NCBI GenBank assembly: GCA_964036315.1
Contig: OZ038517.1
Location: forward strand, 47,570,237 to 47,634,236
Direction: 5' to 3'
From: Acanthosepion esculentum
Taxonomy: Eukaryota; Mollusca; Cephalopoda; Sepiida; Sepiidae
Length of the DNA: 64,000 nt
Notes under the pieces: model-generated
What the model saw: only the letters and a program-made list of their open reading frames with translations
The model's database searches: none
Told to the model about the DNA's origin: nothing
Program-made: the position numbers and the translations under genes
Shown: piece by piece, positions 10,536 through 19,831 of the stretch
Layout of the letters: each line of letters opens with the position of its first letter
How positions within the stretch are numbered: position 1 is the first letter of the stretch

Positions 10536-11297
10536 ATAAACTTAAAAACAATATTATGTTTTTATTAAATAAGTAGTTATTTTAATCATTAAGTTGTTTT
10601 TAAAATAGTGGGAGGACTTTGTATGTTAAAGAATAAAACTTCTAATTTTTCTAAAAGAATTAATGAAAATTTATTGTACTAAGCTACGCACCTTAATAAA
10701 ACCAAATGTACTTTGTACCCACTTACCGGTTGGCACTTCTCCATAAAAGTTGGTTTCAAGTGGTCAATATATATATAGCTATTTTAGAGGGACAGCGAGA
10801 TATCACAGAATTTTATATGTAGATATACTGTGTTACAAGTGTCAAGATACTAAAATAGTTATTTGCCCTTAAATTAATTTGTGTCACGTGACTACCTCTT
10901 GTGAGCAGGGAAAAATGAAAACAACCATACTCCAGTGCCCGACAAGGTGAACATCCATCCGTTTCTTTACCTCTTATGCCTTGAGTGAGACATCGGCTCC
11001 ATGTGATTATCTCTAGTGAAACTCTGTGACATTTGCATAAGAATTTCTTTTGTAATCGTTTCTCTTTGCTTCTTATTCTCAGTGTGTGAAACTTACTTGG
11101 GAATGCGAGCGACTCAACATTTTAATATTTGCTATTAAGATATTTTAGTTGTATATAATATAGAGTACTCTTGTTGTTTTTTTTTTCATATTGTACTATT
11201 TATGTCAGTTCTTTTACCCAGCTCTTGTAATACTAGTTGGGATTTGTAGAATATTCCTTTTCTTGTCTCTTTGTGGCATTCAGTTTTAGTGTTAGTT
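10536..11297. other. AT-rich stretch, possibly Helitron 3' region
   Basis: No gene is recognised. At about 10,789-10,830 GGACAGCGAGATATCACAG followed by TTTTATATGTAGAT resembles a sequence often found near Helitron open reading frames in invertebrates; this is from memory only. The remainder is plain AT-rich DNA. Confidence 0.35.
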
Positions 11298-11497
11298 TAG
11301 TCAACCAGCTCCGTGACTGGCAAATTAGCCAGGGGGTCAGCTTGCCCGGTAGCGAGTGGGGGCCACCCTATATCAAATACAGATGTAATAAAGAAATAAA
11401 CATGGACAACTGTTTTAGTAATAACACAGAACAAGAACTTTGCAAAGTCATCTGCTCACTATCAATTATACAAATCCAGTATGTGAGGACATTTTCA
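11298..11497 (+). pseudogene. hAT transposase C-terminal fragment 1
   Basis: It shares with the next five fragments the module CAGCTTGCCCGGTAGCGAGT, ATATCAAATACAGATG, AATAAAGAAATAAACA and then a coding piece (ELCKVICSLSIIQIQYVRTF in one frame). It stops at GTGAGGACATTTTC, exactly where the SKLK helix of the dimerisation domain would begin. Low-complexity CCCCCCACTCCCCCC follows. It is the most truncated of the series. Confidence 0.6.
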
Positions 11498-11599
11498 CTC
11501 CCCCCACTCCCCCCAAAAAACAACATGACACTGAATATATTTCCCAAGATTTCTGGCAGAGCTGAGGTATCTGGTAGGCTTATTTTTCTACAAACACAG

Positions 11600-11935
11600 T
11601 AAATCTGAGGTGCGGTGGAATAAAAGGCTATCGGCTCAGATTGAGGAATCAGAGACCCGAGTTCGAATTCCAGTCGAATCCATTACATTCATTTATGTGT
11701 TACATACCCTTGGAATAGCTATAAATCCTCTTCTCCTACCCACCCAGCTATGGACAAATATCAGGACAGATCTGGTTCTATAGCCTTGGATGGCCACTGG
11801 TCTACTGCAGAAAGAAATGGCAACCCACTGCGGGAAAAAATTTGCCTCATGAATCATGTATCGAAAGATACATGATCGCCTATGCGTGTATCATGCATGG
11901 CACATAGCTGACTGACTAAACCTGAGTACATAAGA
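11600..11935 (+). mobile_element. tRNA-derived SINE with RTE-like 3' body
   Basis: The head contains GAGGTGCGGTGG and, about 50 bases on, GTTCGAATTCC at 11,661-11,671, a near-consensus B box. The body carries GGATGGCCACTGG and CTGCAGAAAGAAATGGCAAC followed by CCACTGCGGGAAAA and TTGCCTCATGAA. This motif order recalls the 3' tails of RTE-class LINEs, which would provide the copying machinery; that is inference. Imperfect flanking repeats (TAAATCTGAG at about 11,600, TAAACCTGAG at about 11,928) may be a target-site duplication. It lies between hAT fragments 1 and 2. Confidence 0.65.
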
Positions 11936-11952
11936 TTTAAAATGCAATGTTG

Positions 11953-12300
11953 TGGCCAGGGCCACGGTGTCAACTTGCCCAATGCCGAGTGGTCCCCCAA
12001 TATCAAATAAAAATGCAATAAAGAAACATACACAGACAGCTATTTTAGTAATAAAATGGAATAAAAATTTTACAAAGTCATCAGCACATGATCAGTTATT
12101 CAAGTCCAATGTGAGATGACATTTTCAAAGTTAAAGATCATAAAGACAAGGTTAAGAAATCTGCTGTCTGAAGAGAATTTAGAATCATACATGTTGGTAT
12201 CCATTGAAGAGGAATTGTTAGATAAATTGGATGCAGAAGCAATTATTGGCAGATTCACCCAATCATCCCGTGAATGCAAATGATTGCTCTTAATTAGGTG
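11953..12300 (+). pseudogene. hAT transposase C-terminal fragment 2
   Basis: From about 12,090 to a TGA at 12,281-12,283 one frame encodes SVIQVQCEMTFSKLKIIKTR, then LRNLLSEENLESYMLVSIEE and ELLDKLDAEAIIGRF. This is the hAT C-terminal dimerisation domain (CER-FSKLK-IKTRLR signature), closest in my memory to ZMYM1-like domesticated or active hAT transposases. The normal CERTFSK has become CEMTFSK, and a TGA interrupts the frame at about 12,088. The upstream shared module starts with GTGTCAACTTGCCCAATGCC. Confidence 0.75.
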
Positions 12301-12380
12301 AACTGAACCTTTTTCCTGCATCATATGTACGAATTCCACTTGAGGTCTGCGTTGAGTTTGAGGATCAGTAGTTGCTCAAG

Positions 12381-12590
12381 GCATTGAAAAGGAATTGTTA
12401 GATGAATTGGATGCAGAAACAATTACTGGCAGATTCACCCAATCATCCCGTGAATGCAAATGATTGCTCTTAATTAGCTAAAATGTATGCAATGCTCTAT
12501 TGCACTTTTTGTTAATGTGTAAAGTGAGCAGTAAACTATTTAAAAATATCAACGTGTTACTTAAAATTAAAAAAAATAAATTAAAAATCA
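12381..12590 (+). pseudogene. hAT transposase C-terminal fragment 3 (very short)
   Basis: Only the last ~30 codons remain (IEKELLDELDAETITGRFTQ onward), followed by the family's 3' sequence GCAATGCTCTATTGCAC and CAGTAAACTATTTAAAAATA. It repeats 12,204-12,300 almost exactly. An AATTCCACTTGAGG-containing spacer of about 80 bases separates them. Confidence 0.65.
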
Positions 12591-12687
12591 AATGATATAT
12601 ATGTTACACTGCGTACACTGTAATTACTATGAAATACACATTTTTTCCTAAAAGATTTTAATTGTACACTTTTTCCTTATGTATTGC
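12591..12687 (+). repeat. Spacer repeat of the hAT cluster
   Basis: TGTAATTACTATGAAATACA followed by CATTTTTTCC and TTTTAATTG recurs, slightly changed, at about 14,735-14,812, beyond the last hAT fragment. It may be the outer part of the same element. Confidence 0.45.
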
Positions 12688-13110
12688 TGAGTGGGCCCCC
12701 AATATCAAATAAAAATGCAATAAAGAAACAAACACGGACAACTTCTTAAGTAATGAAAAGGAATAAGAACTTTACAAAGTCATCTGCTCACTATCAGTTA
12801 TTCAAGTCAAGTGTGAGAGGACATTTTCAAAGCTAAAGATCATAAAGACAAGGTTAAGAAATTTGCTGTCTGAAGAGAATTTGGAATCATGCATGTTGAT
12901 AGCCATTGAAGAGGAATTGTTAAATGAATTGGATGCAGAAGCAATTATTGGCAGATACGAACAATCATCTTGTGAACACAAACAATTGCTCTTAATATAA
13001 TGGACTGCGTGCAATGCTCTGTTGCACTTTTAACTATCTTTTAATGCGTAAATTGTACAATAAACTATTTTAAAATATCAAAAAATTACTTAGAATTGAA
13101 AAAGTTAAAA
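12688..13110 (+). pseudogene. hAT transposase C-terminal fragment 4 (best preserved)
   Basis: A frame open from 12,767 to a TAA at 12,998-13,000 (78 codons) encodes ELYKVICSLSVIQVKCERTF, SKLKIIKTRLRNLLSEENLE, SCMLIAIEEELLNELDAEAI and IGRYEQSS. This is the hAT dimerisation domain with its conserved CERTFSKLKIIKTRLR core intact. The catalytic RNase-H-fold region and the BED/MYM zinc fingers are missing. The shared module GGGCCCCCAATATCAAATAA precedes it, and the family 3' sequence with GCAATGCTCTGTTGCAC follows to about 13,100. Confidence 0.8.
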
Positions 13111-13118
13111 AAATAATC

Positions 13119-13200
13119 TTTAATCTGCAAAATTTTAAATGCAATGTCAATCGTTATCTACTGCCCTCTTGATTACTCTCCTTTTGTTCTTGCTCCTTAG
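13119..13200 (+). pseudogene. LINE fragment E: tiny piece around the stop codon
   Basis: TTTTAAATGCAATGTCAATC, GTTATCTACTGCCC and CTCCTTTTGTTCTTGCTCC align with the segment spanning the stop codon and early 3' UTR of LINE fragments A-C (FKCNVN then UTR). It lies between hAT fragments 4 and 5. Confidence 0.5.
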
Positions 13201-13224
13201 CAATGTTTCTGTTTCGAACTCTTC

Positions 13225-13743
13225 CACATCCAGTAACCCCATACACAAAAGGAGGGAGGTTATCCGATTACATTTTATATGACAATTACACTCAGAGGCC
13301 AACTGACTCGAGTGTTATGTAAGTGGGGCCCCTGTTGTGTTATCAAATACAAATGCGATAAAGAAACAGACACAACTGTTTTAGTAATAAAAAGCAATAA
13401 AAACTTTATAAAGTCATATACACACTATCAGTTATTCAAGTCAAGTGTGAGAGGACATTTTCAAACTCATGATCATGAAGACAAGATTAAGAAATTTTCT
13501 GTCTGAGGAGAATTTAAAATACATGTTGCTATCCATTGAAAAGGAATTGTTAGATGAATGAATTGGTTGCAGAAGCAATTATTGGCAGATTCGAACAATC
13601 ATCTACTGAACACAAACAATTACTTTTAATATAGTAAACTGCATGCAATACTCTATTGTGTTTTGAACTATCTGATAATGTGTAAATTGTACAGTAAACA
13701 GTAAAAATATCGACCAATCACTTAAAATGGAGAACAATTCATT
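13225..13743 (+). pseudogene. hAT fragment 5 (first unit of a 519-bp tandem duplication)
   Basis: The unit begins CACATCCAGTAACCCCATAC, contains ATATGACAATTACACTCAG, the shared ATCAAATACAAATGCGATAA module, and a broken dimerisation-domain sequence: SVIQVKCERTFSN, then a frameshift replacing SKLKII, and LSIEKELLDE with an insertion of four bases duplicating GATGAATGAATTGG. It ends with family 3' sequence (CAGTAAACAGTAAAAATATC). The next unit repeats this order from 13,744. Confidence 0.72.
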
Positions 13744-14245
13744 CACATCCAGTAACCCCATACACAAAAGGAGGGGGATTCACTGATTACATTTTATATG
13801 TCAATTACACCCAGGTGCGAACTGACTCAGGTGTCAGCTTGCCCAATATGCAAGTGAACCCATTGTAGATTGGACCCCCCTATATCAAATACAAATGCGA
13901 TAAAGAAACGGACACAACTGTTTTAGTAATAAAAAGGAATAAAACCTGTACAAAGTCAATCTACACATTATTAGTTATTCAAGTCCAATGTGAAAGACAT
14001 AAAGGGAAGTCTAAGAAAATCGCCGAGAAGAATTTGGAATCATACATGTTGCTATCCATTGGAAAGGAAATGTTAGATGAATGAATTGGATGCAGAAGCA
14101 ATTATTGGCAGATTCGAACAATCATCTATTGAACACAAACAATTGCGCTTAATATAGTGAACCGTTAATTATCTGTTAATGTATAAATTGTACAGTAAAC
14201 AGTAAAAATATCGACCAATCACTTAAAATGAAAAACAATTCATTA
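13744..14245 (+). pseudogene. hAT fragment 6 (second unit of the 519-bp tandem duplication)
   Basis: It starts with the same CACATCCAGTAACCCCATAC, 519 bases after the first. It has a longer module (GGTGTCAGCTTGCCCAATAT) and the same GATGAATGAATTGGATGC duplication as fragment 5, so the coding damage predates the duplication. The SKLK region is further reduced (AAAGACATAAAGGGAAGTC). It ends with AACAATTCATT, as does fragment 5. Confidence 0.72.
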
Positions 14246-14825
14246 AGAGCATTCGGTATTTACATTTGGTATCTACCTTCAGAAATGGCAGGTCTACTAT
14301 GAAACTAATGAAGCTCAAACTTCAGGGTCCCTAATTCCACAGGCACCCCTGAAGAACGTTTTTAATGAGTGAATTTTTTAACAAAATTGATGATTTTTTA
14401 AAAGTATTTATTAAAATAAGGCCGTTTTAGTGATAGAATCATAAGGTTGAATTAGCTAATGTCGGCCGTAGAATATGTTTTTATACTCATTTCATATGGC
14501 CTCAAAATTCTCCTGTATTTGGTCAGATTGCAAAAATTTATTGGGAGCTTTCAGCACCTTAACCTGCAGCTATATAAGCCCATAGAACTCTCCAGAATCT
14601 ATTCATAGCCTACATTTTGATAGCTGGATCCTCGAATCTGTTGTTGCTGGTTGTGAAGGACCTCACGCATATCATTTCAAGCTTCACGGCCCTAAATATG
14701 TAGGTCTGTCACTGCACTGCCAGTAATATGTAGAATACTTGTACACAGTAATTACTAATAAATACACATTTTTTTCCATAAATATTTTAATTGGACCCTT
14801 TTATTCCGTATGTATATTTTGAAAA
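14246..14825. other. Non-coding stretch, no gene recognised
   Basis: I see no family signature apart from 14,735-14,812, which repeats 12,600-12,684 from the hAT cluster. Confidence 0.45.
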
Positions 14826-15240
14826 GATTATTTATTCGTTCATTCTTTTTACGTGCCATGTCCTTTCAGGACATAGGTGATCATGGCTCTCCATCTCGTT
14901 CTATACCATGCAGCTCTCAACAAGTTCCTTCCCTTTGCCTCCTCCCCCAGACCACGTTCTGTCATCCACTTGCTTAAGGCCACCAGGTATGCCTCACGTT
15001 GTTTTCCCTTGTCTCTCTTTCCCTCTATTCGACCCGTGAGTATCAGATTCTCCAGGCCCTCCGTCCTCATTACGTGTCCCAGAAACTTCAGTTGCCTCTT
15101 CCTGATGTTAAGCATAAGCCTCCTTCTTGTTTGCACCTTCGCCAAGACCACTGTTGCTCACACGCTCGGTCCATGATATCCTTATCATCCTTCTGTAGAA
15201 CCGCATCTCCGACGCCTCGAGTCTCTTCTTCATCTTTAAG
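14826..15240 (-). pseudogene. LINE reverse-transcriptase C-terminus (second LINE family)
   Basis: On the minus strand, from 15,240, the sequence encodes KKRLEASEMRFYRRMIRISW and TERVSN, then after a one-base frameshift near 15,150 RRRLMLNIRKRQLKFLGHVM, RTEGLENLILTGRIEGKRDK, and finally WRAMITYVLKGHGT with a TAA at 14,849-14,851. EMRFYRRMLRIxW, RQLxFLGHxMR and IEGKRxRGRQR are hallmarks of the C-terminal end of a non-LTR retrotransposon reverse transcriptase, downstream of the catalytic palm. A short AATGAACGAATAAATAA tail follows the stop, which fits a LINE 3' terminus. Everything N-terminal is lost. Confidence 0.82.
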
Positions 15241-15328
15241 GAAATCGTTTAACATTCAGTGCCGTAAAGAAACGCAGATGTCATGTAACAGCTCAGTATT
15301 CTTTTCTTTGTTACCAAAGAAGAATGTT

Positions 15329-15858
15329 GTCCTGGGTATGACGTTAAACTGCATCCGCATCCTGGGTAAGACAATAAACTACGTCCAACAAGAGGAGTGT
15401 GGAACCACCTCTTAATTGCTGGTGTTCCCAGGTCGACCCGGGTGGTAGCACCTGTTAGGGTCCCAGCTATGGGCAAATAATTAACCCCCAAACCCAGATC
15501 TTGTCCTGGGTATAACAATAAACTACATCTGTACCCTGGGTAAGACGATAAGCTATGTCCAACAGCAAGGCCTCTGATAAAACATTTTTGAAAAAATAAT
15601 GTTGCCATCTGTACGTTTTAAAAAAAATAATATTACCAGCTATATGATTTTTTTTTAAAGAATAGTGTTGCTGGCTATACGATTTTGGAAATATAATATT
15701 ACCAGCTATATAATATTACTAGCTATACATTTTTGAGGAAAATATTAACTGAAATAGATTTTTGACAAAACAAAAATATTACTAGGAAAAAAAAAAGATG
15801 TTGGCATTAAATGACCCATTGAGGTTGATATGCCGTAAAACAAAACAAACCAAACCAA
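15329..15858 (+). mobile_element. Retroposon family R, copy 2
   Basis: It has the same modules as copy 1: two TCCTGGGTATGAC units, the core ACCACCTCTTAATTGCTGG to CCCAGCTATGGGCAAATAAT, then two further TCCTGGGTATAAC units placed after the core, degenerate ATTACCAGCTATA units, and the terminal GAGGTTGATATGCCGTAAAA with an AAAC-rich tail. Repeat units on both sides of the core are unlike copies 3 and 4. I could not identify a convincing target-site duplication. Confidence 0.68.
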
Positions 15859-16646
15859 AAATGTTACTGAGTTTAATTTTCTATTTTACGAGACCTCTTT
15901 TTGTTTGGGCTAGGGTTCCAACTCTGGAAGGTTTCAACAAGGCTACTTATTGCAATTATCTACTGAGTCTTTTTCCTTTTACCAGCCATTTGTTAAGGCT
16001 TGGTGACCTTTGAGATATCTTAAATAGAGATATTGTCTTCTGCTGAACACCAAGCTATATTGGGAATGATAAAGCGAATTCAACAACAAGAAAGATATCT
16101 GATATTAGGAACATATCAGACACCTTAGATACCAAAATCACATAGAGGTATTTACCAGCAGTACTCAGACATTTGACTGATAGGTATTTAAACAAATGGA
16201 CATTTAGCCGAAAATGTAGTGGTGTACTTACATTTATGCCACATTCTTTATCGTAAAGTGCTACATATATTTATATTTATTTACTGTGTTATAATCTTTG
16301 TCTTTTTTGAAAGGCATTTTTAAAAATCTATTCTGTATATATATTTTACTTCAAATATTTCTGTAAGATGATAAGTATTTTGAGAAAAAGTACATTTTAC
16401 TACAGCAAAAATCTTTAGCTTTTACGATATGAAAGATCTTTCATTTTCGCTTTTAATGATCATTATCTTAAAGGGATGAACTGGCCTTTATCTTTTTGTT
16501 AAATACGAATTTAAATAATTAGGTGCTACTTTTTACCCAAATACACTGAAATATCTTTTTAAATACTAATTTCAATAAACAAATATTGAAATAAGAAAAA
16601 TTTTAACTTTAGATTTAGTAATTAAATCACTTGAAATTCAGTGGTA
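15859..16646. other. AT-rich stretch with one duplicated segment
   Basis: Segment 16,018-16,146 (AGATATTGTCTTCTGCTG through CACCTTAGATACCAAAATC) is a diverged copy of 18,390-18,512, where it precedes the LINE RNase-H tail. It is therefore probably LINE sequence. The rest is AT-rich with no recognisable content. Confidence 0.45.
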
Positions 16647-17400
16647 ATTATTAGTCCTATTCTACCTTATAGTACTGCTAATTAAAATACTTCAAGTATT
16701 TCTTATTACTATTTTTGTTTGTACCTTTTCGGTGAAATGTCTCTCAGCCAAATGCCCAGCCACATTCACCAGCACGCCCACCTCGCGACCATATGTGACA
16801 TAAGGTCAGTTTAAAGTGGGTTTTGCGGCAATGCCGTAGAAAAATTCACAAACCCCCTCAGCACTTTTGTGGACGACTCAAAACTGGGCAATAACTTAGC
16901 CCCTTCCTGAAGGAGAGATAAAGCTTGCGGGGGACGTTCCACTGGGGCTTGGGTTAATTTCAGAATATAGGGAAATCCCATATACAGACCTAAAACCAAC
17001 AATCAATAAAGATGATGATAATAATTATTAGTCCTATTCTACCTTATAATACTGCTGATTAAAATACATAAAGTATTGTGTGTTACTATTTTTGCTTGTA
17101 CCTTTTCGGTGAAATGTCCATTTGGCCCAATGTCCTCTCAGCCAAATGTCTGGCCACATTTAACAGCATGCCCACTTCACAACCATATGTGACACAAGGT
17201 CAGTTTAAAGTGGGGTTTGCGGCAGTACCACAGAAAAATTCACAAACCCCCTCAGCACTTTTGTCGACAACTCAGGAACTGGGCAATAACTTAGCCCCTT
17301 CCTGAAGGAGAGATAAACCTTGGGTGGGGAGGGGGGCATTTCCCTGGGGCTTGGGATAATTTTAAAGCATAGGGAAATCCCATATACAGACCTGAAACAA
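16647..17400 (+). repeat. Tandem duplication, unit about 377 bp
   Basis: TTAGTCCTATTCTACCTTAT occurs at 16,651 and 17,028, and all that follows repeats in order: TACCTTTTCGGTGAAATGTC, ATATGTGACA-AAGGTCAG, AAATTCACAAACCCCCTCAG, TTAGCCCCTTCCTGAAGGAG and ATAGGGAAATCCCATATACA. The second unit has an extra CATTTGGCCCAATGTCC, and it runs into the LINE RNase-H tail at 17,371, while the first unit breaks off after ATCAATAAA. Hence the first looks like a partial copy of the second. Confidence 0.75.
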
Positions 17401-17700
17401 ACAATCAATAAATATATTAGAGAGGAGTGGCAGAACCTATGGATCTCCTACCGAAACAAAATTTAACCAACTATAGGAGAATGGCATCAGAAAGGCCAAA
17501 CTAAAAGAGAAGAAGTGATTATGTCCAGGTTCCATATTGGACATACTACCATAACGCATTCGTATATCCTAAAAAAGGAAGATCCTCTGGTACGTGTGGC
17601 ATGGCCAAAGTCATTCACCAAAAAACACATAATGACAAACTGTAGCAATTTTAATTCAATTTCCTTAAAATACTACCAAACAAGAAACTTAAAATAATTT
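17371..17700 (+). pseudogene. LINE RNase-H tail fragment (third LINE family), copy 1
   Basis: Broken frames encode IPYTDLKQTINKYIREEWQN, then after frameshifts GEWHQKG-TKREEVIMSRFH and IGHTTITHSYILKKEDPLV, ending KHIMTNCSNFNSISLKYYQT. The series TDLK-IN-YI---WQ, RREEVI-SR-RIGHT-LTHSY-L, then KHIL--C is the conserved region following the RNase-H domain in I-like non-LTR retrotransposons. Here the RRIGHT arginine is histidine and the CxxC-like cysteine before KHI is changed to a tryptophan-containing stretch. Related copies occur at 18,480-19,236. Confidence 0.75.
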
Positions 17701-18385
17701 TTTTCAAAATACTAATCCACTTTACATATTCCAGTTTGTAAGAGAAATTATTTTAAACTTTTCTCAAAAATATAATTTTAAAAAATATAGCCATAACTAT
17801 CAGCAGTTTTATTACTGAAAAAAAAAAACTATTTGACTTTTGAAATACAAGATTTTATTTTGGAGAAATGGCCCAATGGGTTGATATGCTGTAAAACAAA
17901 CAAAACAAACGCTAGAACATGAAGAAAAATTTCTTTAAGTGTTACCAAACATTTACCTTACTTCAAAAGTCTTGATTTTTTCAGAAGTCAGAAAACCTAT
18001 ATGCTCATAAAGGCAAAATTCTAAAAATAGACATACTGTATACTAATAAGTGATGAATACAAGAGGTGTGTCTTTTAGTTTTTGAGAGGGGGGGATATAG
18101 TTTTTTATTAATATGCAATAGATGGGGAGGAGTCTAAATAAAGTGGGCAGGGCGCTAGAAAATCATTAGAAAAGCAAAGATTTTAGTCTTTGCATAAAGA
18201 TTTACACTATTTTCATCATTTGGACTGTTGTCCTCATCTATATTGCCAGATTCATGATGTTTCGGCCACTGTACACCCCATGGATACCATGCCTAATGAT
18301 AGAGATTTTATTTCGGAGGAACATTAAATTTTGGCGTTAAATGGCCCAATGGGTTGATATGCAGCGAAACAAATTACTCAACAGG
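17701..18385. other. AT-rich stretch with two isolated retroposon tails
   Basis: Family-R 3' termini without the rest of the element lie at 17,864-17,910 (ATGGCCCAATGGGTTGATAT, then GTAAAACAAACAAAACAAAC) and at 18,330-18,375 (the same module with AGCGAAACAAATT). A G-run occurs near 18,089. No coding content is seen. Confidence 0.55.
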
Positions 18386-19236
18386 ATCAATAGCTTAAAT
18401 ACAGATATTGCCTTCTGCTGGAAACCAAGCCTAATGATGGAGCTGATTCTGCAACAAGAAATGCATCTACTATCAACACATCAGGCCCCTTAAATATCAA
18501 AATCCCATATACAGATCTGAAACCAACAAAATATATTAGAGTGGAGTGGCAGAACGTATGGAACTTCTGCCCAAACAATAAACTGTACAAAATTAAACAA
18601 ACCATCAGAGAATGGCATCAGAAACACCAAACTAGAAGAGAAGTGATTATGTCCAGGCCCCATATTGGACATACTAATATAACCCATTAGTATATCCTAA
18701 AAATAGGAAGGTCCTCCGATATGTGTGGCATGCCAAGAGCCATTCACAATAAAATACTTACTGACAAACTGCAGCAGTTTGAATTCAATCTGCTTAAAAT
18801 ACAACCAAACAACAAGATAAACCTTTCCAAAACAGAAACTGTGATCTGCAAGTGGAATGAAAGCGGTGTTGGTGTATACCTAGAAACTGTTATAAAAGTT
18901 CAGGAGTTCAAAAGTTCATATACAGATCTAAAAGCAACAATCAATAAATATATTAGAGTGGAGTGGCAGAAACTATGGAACTTCTGCCCAAACAATAAAT
19001 GGTTCAAAATGAAACCAACTATTGGAGAATGGCATCAGAAACACCAAACTAGAAGAGAAGAAGTGATTATGTCCAGGTCCCATATTGGACACACTAACAT
19101 AATCCATTCATATATCCTAAAAGAGGAAGATCCTCCCATATGTGTAGCATGGCAAAAGCCATTCACAATAAAATAATTACTGACAAACTGTAGCAATTTT
19201 AATTCAATCTGTTTAAAATACAACCAAACAACAAGA
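18386..19236 (+). pseudogene. LINE RNase-H tail, two tandem copies (unit about 418 bp)
   Basis: GTGGAGTGGCAGAA recurs at 18,541 and 18,958, and TTCAATCTG-TTAAAATACA at 18,784 and 19,203, giving a 417-419 bp unit. Each unit encodes YIRVEWQ-LWNFCPNNK, EWHQKHQTRREEVIMSRSHI and GHTNI-HSYIL. Between them, 18,812-18,915 encodes NKINLSKTETVICKWNESGV, which is reverse-transcriptase sequence that should lie far upstream, so the unit joins two non-adjacent LINE parts. A frame from 18,721 to 19,176 runs through this junction and is a by-product. The second unit is cut by retroposon copy 3 at 19,237. Confidence 0.75.
19224..19236. repeat. Target-site duplication, left copy (retroposon 3)
   Basis: CCAAACAACAAGA, identical to 19,819-19,831. 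The same 13 bases occur only once at 18,804-18,816 in the tandem partner, which is the empty site. Confidence 0.9.
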
Positions 19237-19818
19237 CGTCCTGGGTACGACGTTAAACTGCATCCAACAGCAAGACCTCTGAACAGGAGGTTTTGAGGAA
19301 GCGTGGAACCACCTCTTAATTGCTGGTATTCCCAGGTCCACCCAGACCCGGGGTGGTAGCACCTGTTGGGGTCCCAGCTATGGGCAAATAGTGAACTTCC
19401 AGATCTTTCCCACGTCCTGGGTATAACGACAAACTACATCCGCGTCCTGGGTATGACGACAAACTACATCCGCGTCCTGGGTATGACGACAAACTACATC
19501 CGCGTCCTGGGTATGACGACAAACTACATCCGCGTCCTGGGTATGACGACAAACTACATCCGCATATTTGATAAATATTATCAACAAAATAATTGCTTTT
19601 TTATAAAGATCACAAAAGACCAGAATGAAAATGAAAAAATATTATTACTTTTTTTGAAAAACAATATTACCAACTGTACTTTTTTGAAAAACAATATTAC
19701 CAACTATACTTCAACCTTTTATACAAAATAACCAACTTAAATTCATAAATTAATAAGGCTTCGGCATAAAATGACCCAAATAGGAGTTGACATGCCGTTA
19801 AATCCAGCATCCATTCAT
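19237..19818 (+). mobile_element. Retroposon family R, copy 3, with exact boundaries
   Basis: The insert of 582 bp lies between perfect 13-bp duplications (CCAAACAACAAGA). It starts CGTCCTGGGTACGACGTTAA and runs through the GC-rich core (ACCACCTCTTAATTGCTGG, GGTCCCAGCTATGGGCAAAT), a 30-bp minisatellite, and ACAATATTACCAACTATAC units. It ends with the terminal module GACATGCCGTTAAAT. The tandem LINE copy at 18,780-18,840 shows the uninterrupted sequence, which proves the insertion. Non-autonomous: no frame codes for a known protein. It probably borrows LINE machinery, as the long duplication and A-rich tail suggest. I cannot see a convincing tRNA A/B box, so calling it a SINE would be premature. 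Confidence 0.88.
19411..19560. repeat. 30-bp minisatellite inside retroposon copy 3, five units
   Basis: Five units of CGCGTCCTGGGTATGACGAC plus AAACTACATC, the last four identical and the first with two changes. The unit is the same sequence as the 5' module of family R, which is present once or twice in the other copies, so it was amplified within this copy. Thirty is divisible by three, so repetitive frames appear on both strands; they are not genes. Confidence 0.95.
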
Positions 19819-19831
19819 CCAAACAACAAGA
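19819..19831. repeat. Target-site duplication, right copy (retroposon 3)
   Basis: CCAAACAACAAGA, identical to 19,224-19,236. The LINE sequence resumes directly with TGAACCTTTCC, as in the unoccupied copy at 18,817. Confidence 0.9.

Noticed and set aside
14877..15415. Plus-strand frames of 99 and 138 codons
   Set aside because: They are antisense to the LINE reverse-transcriptase end encoded on the minus strand, which explains them.
19316..19731. Repetitive frames on both strands over 19,316-19,731 (SSYPGRGCSL and NYIRVLGMTT repeats)
   Set aside because: They come from the 30-bp minisatellite, whose length is a multiple of three.
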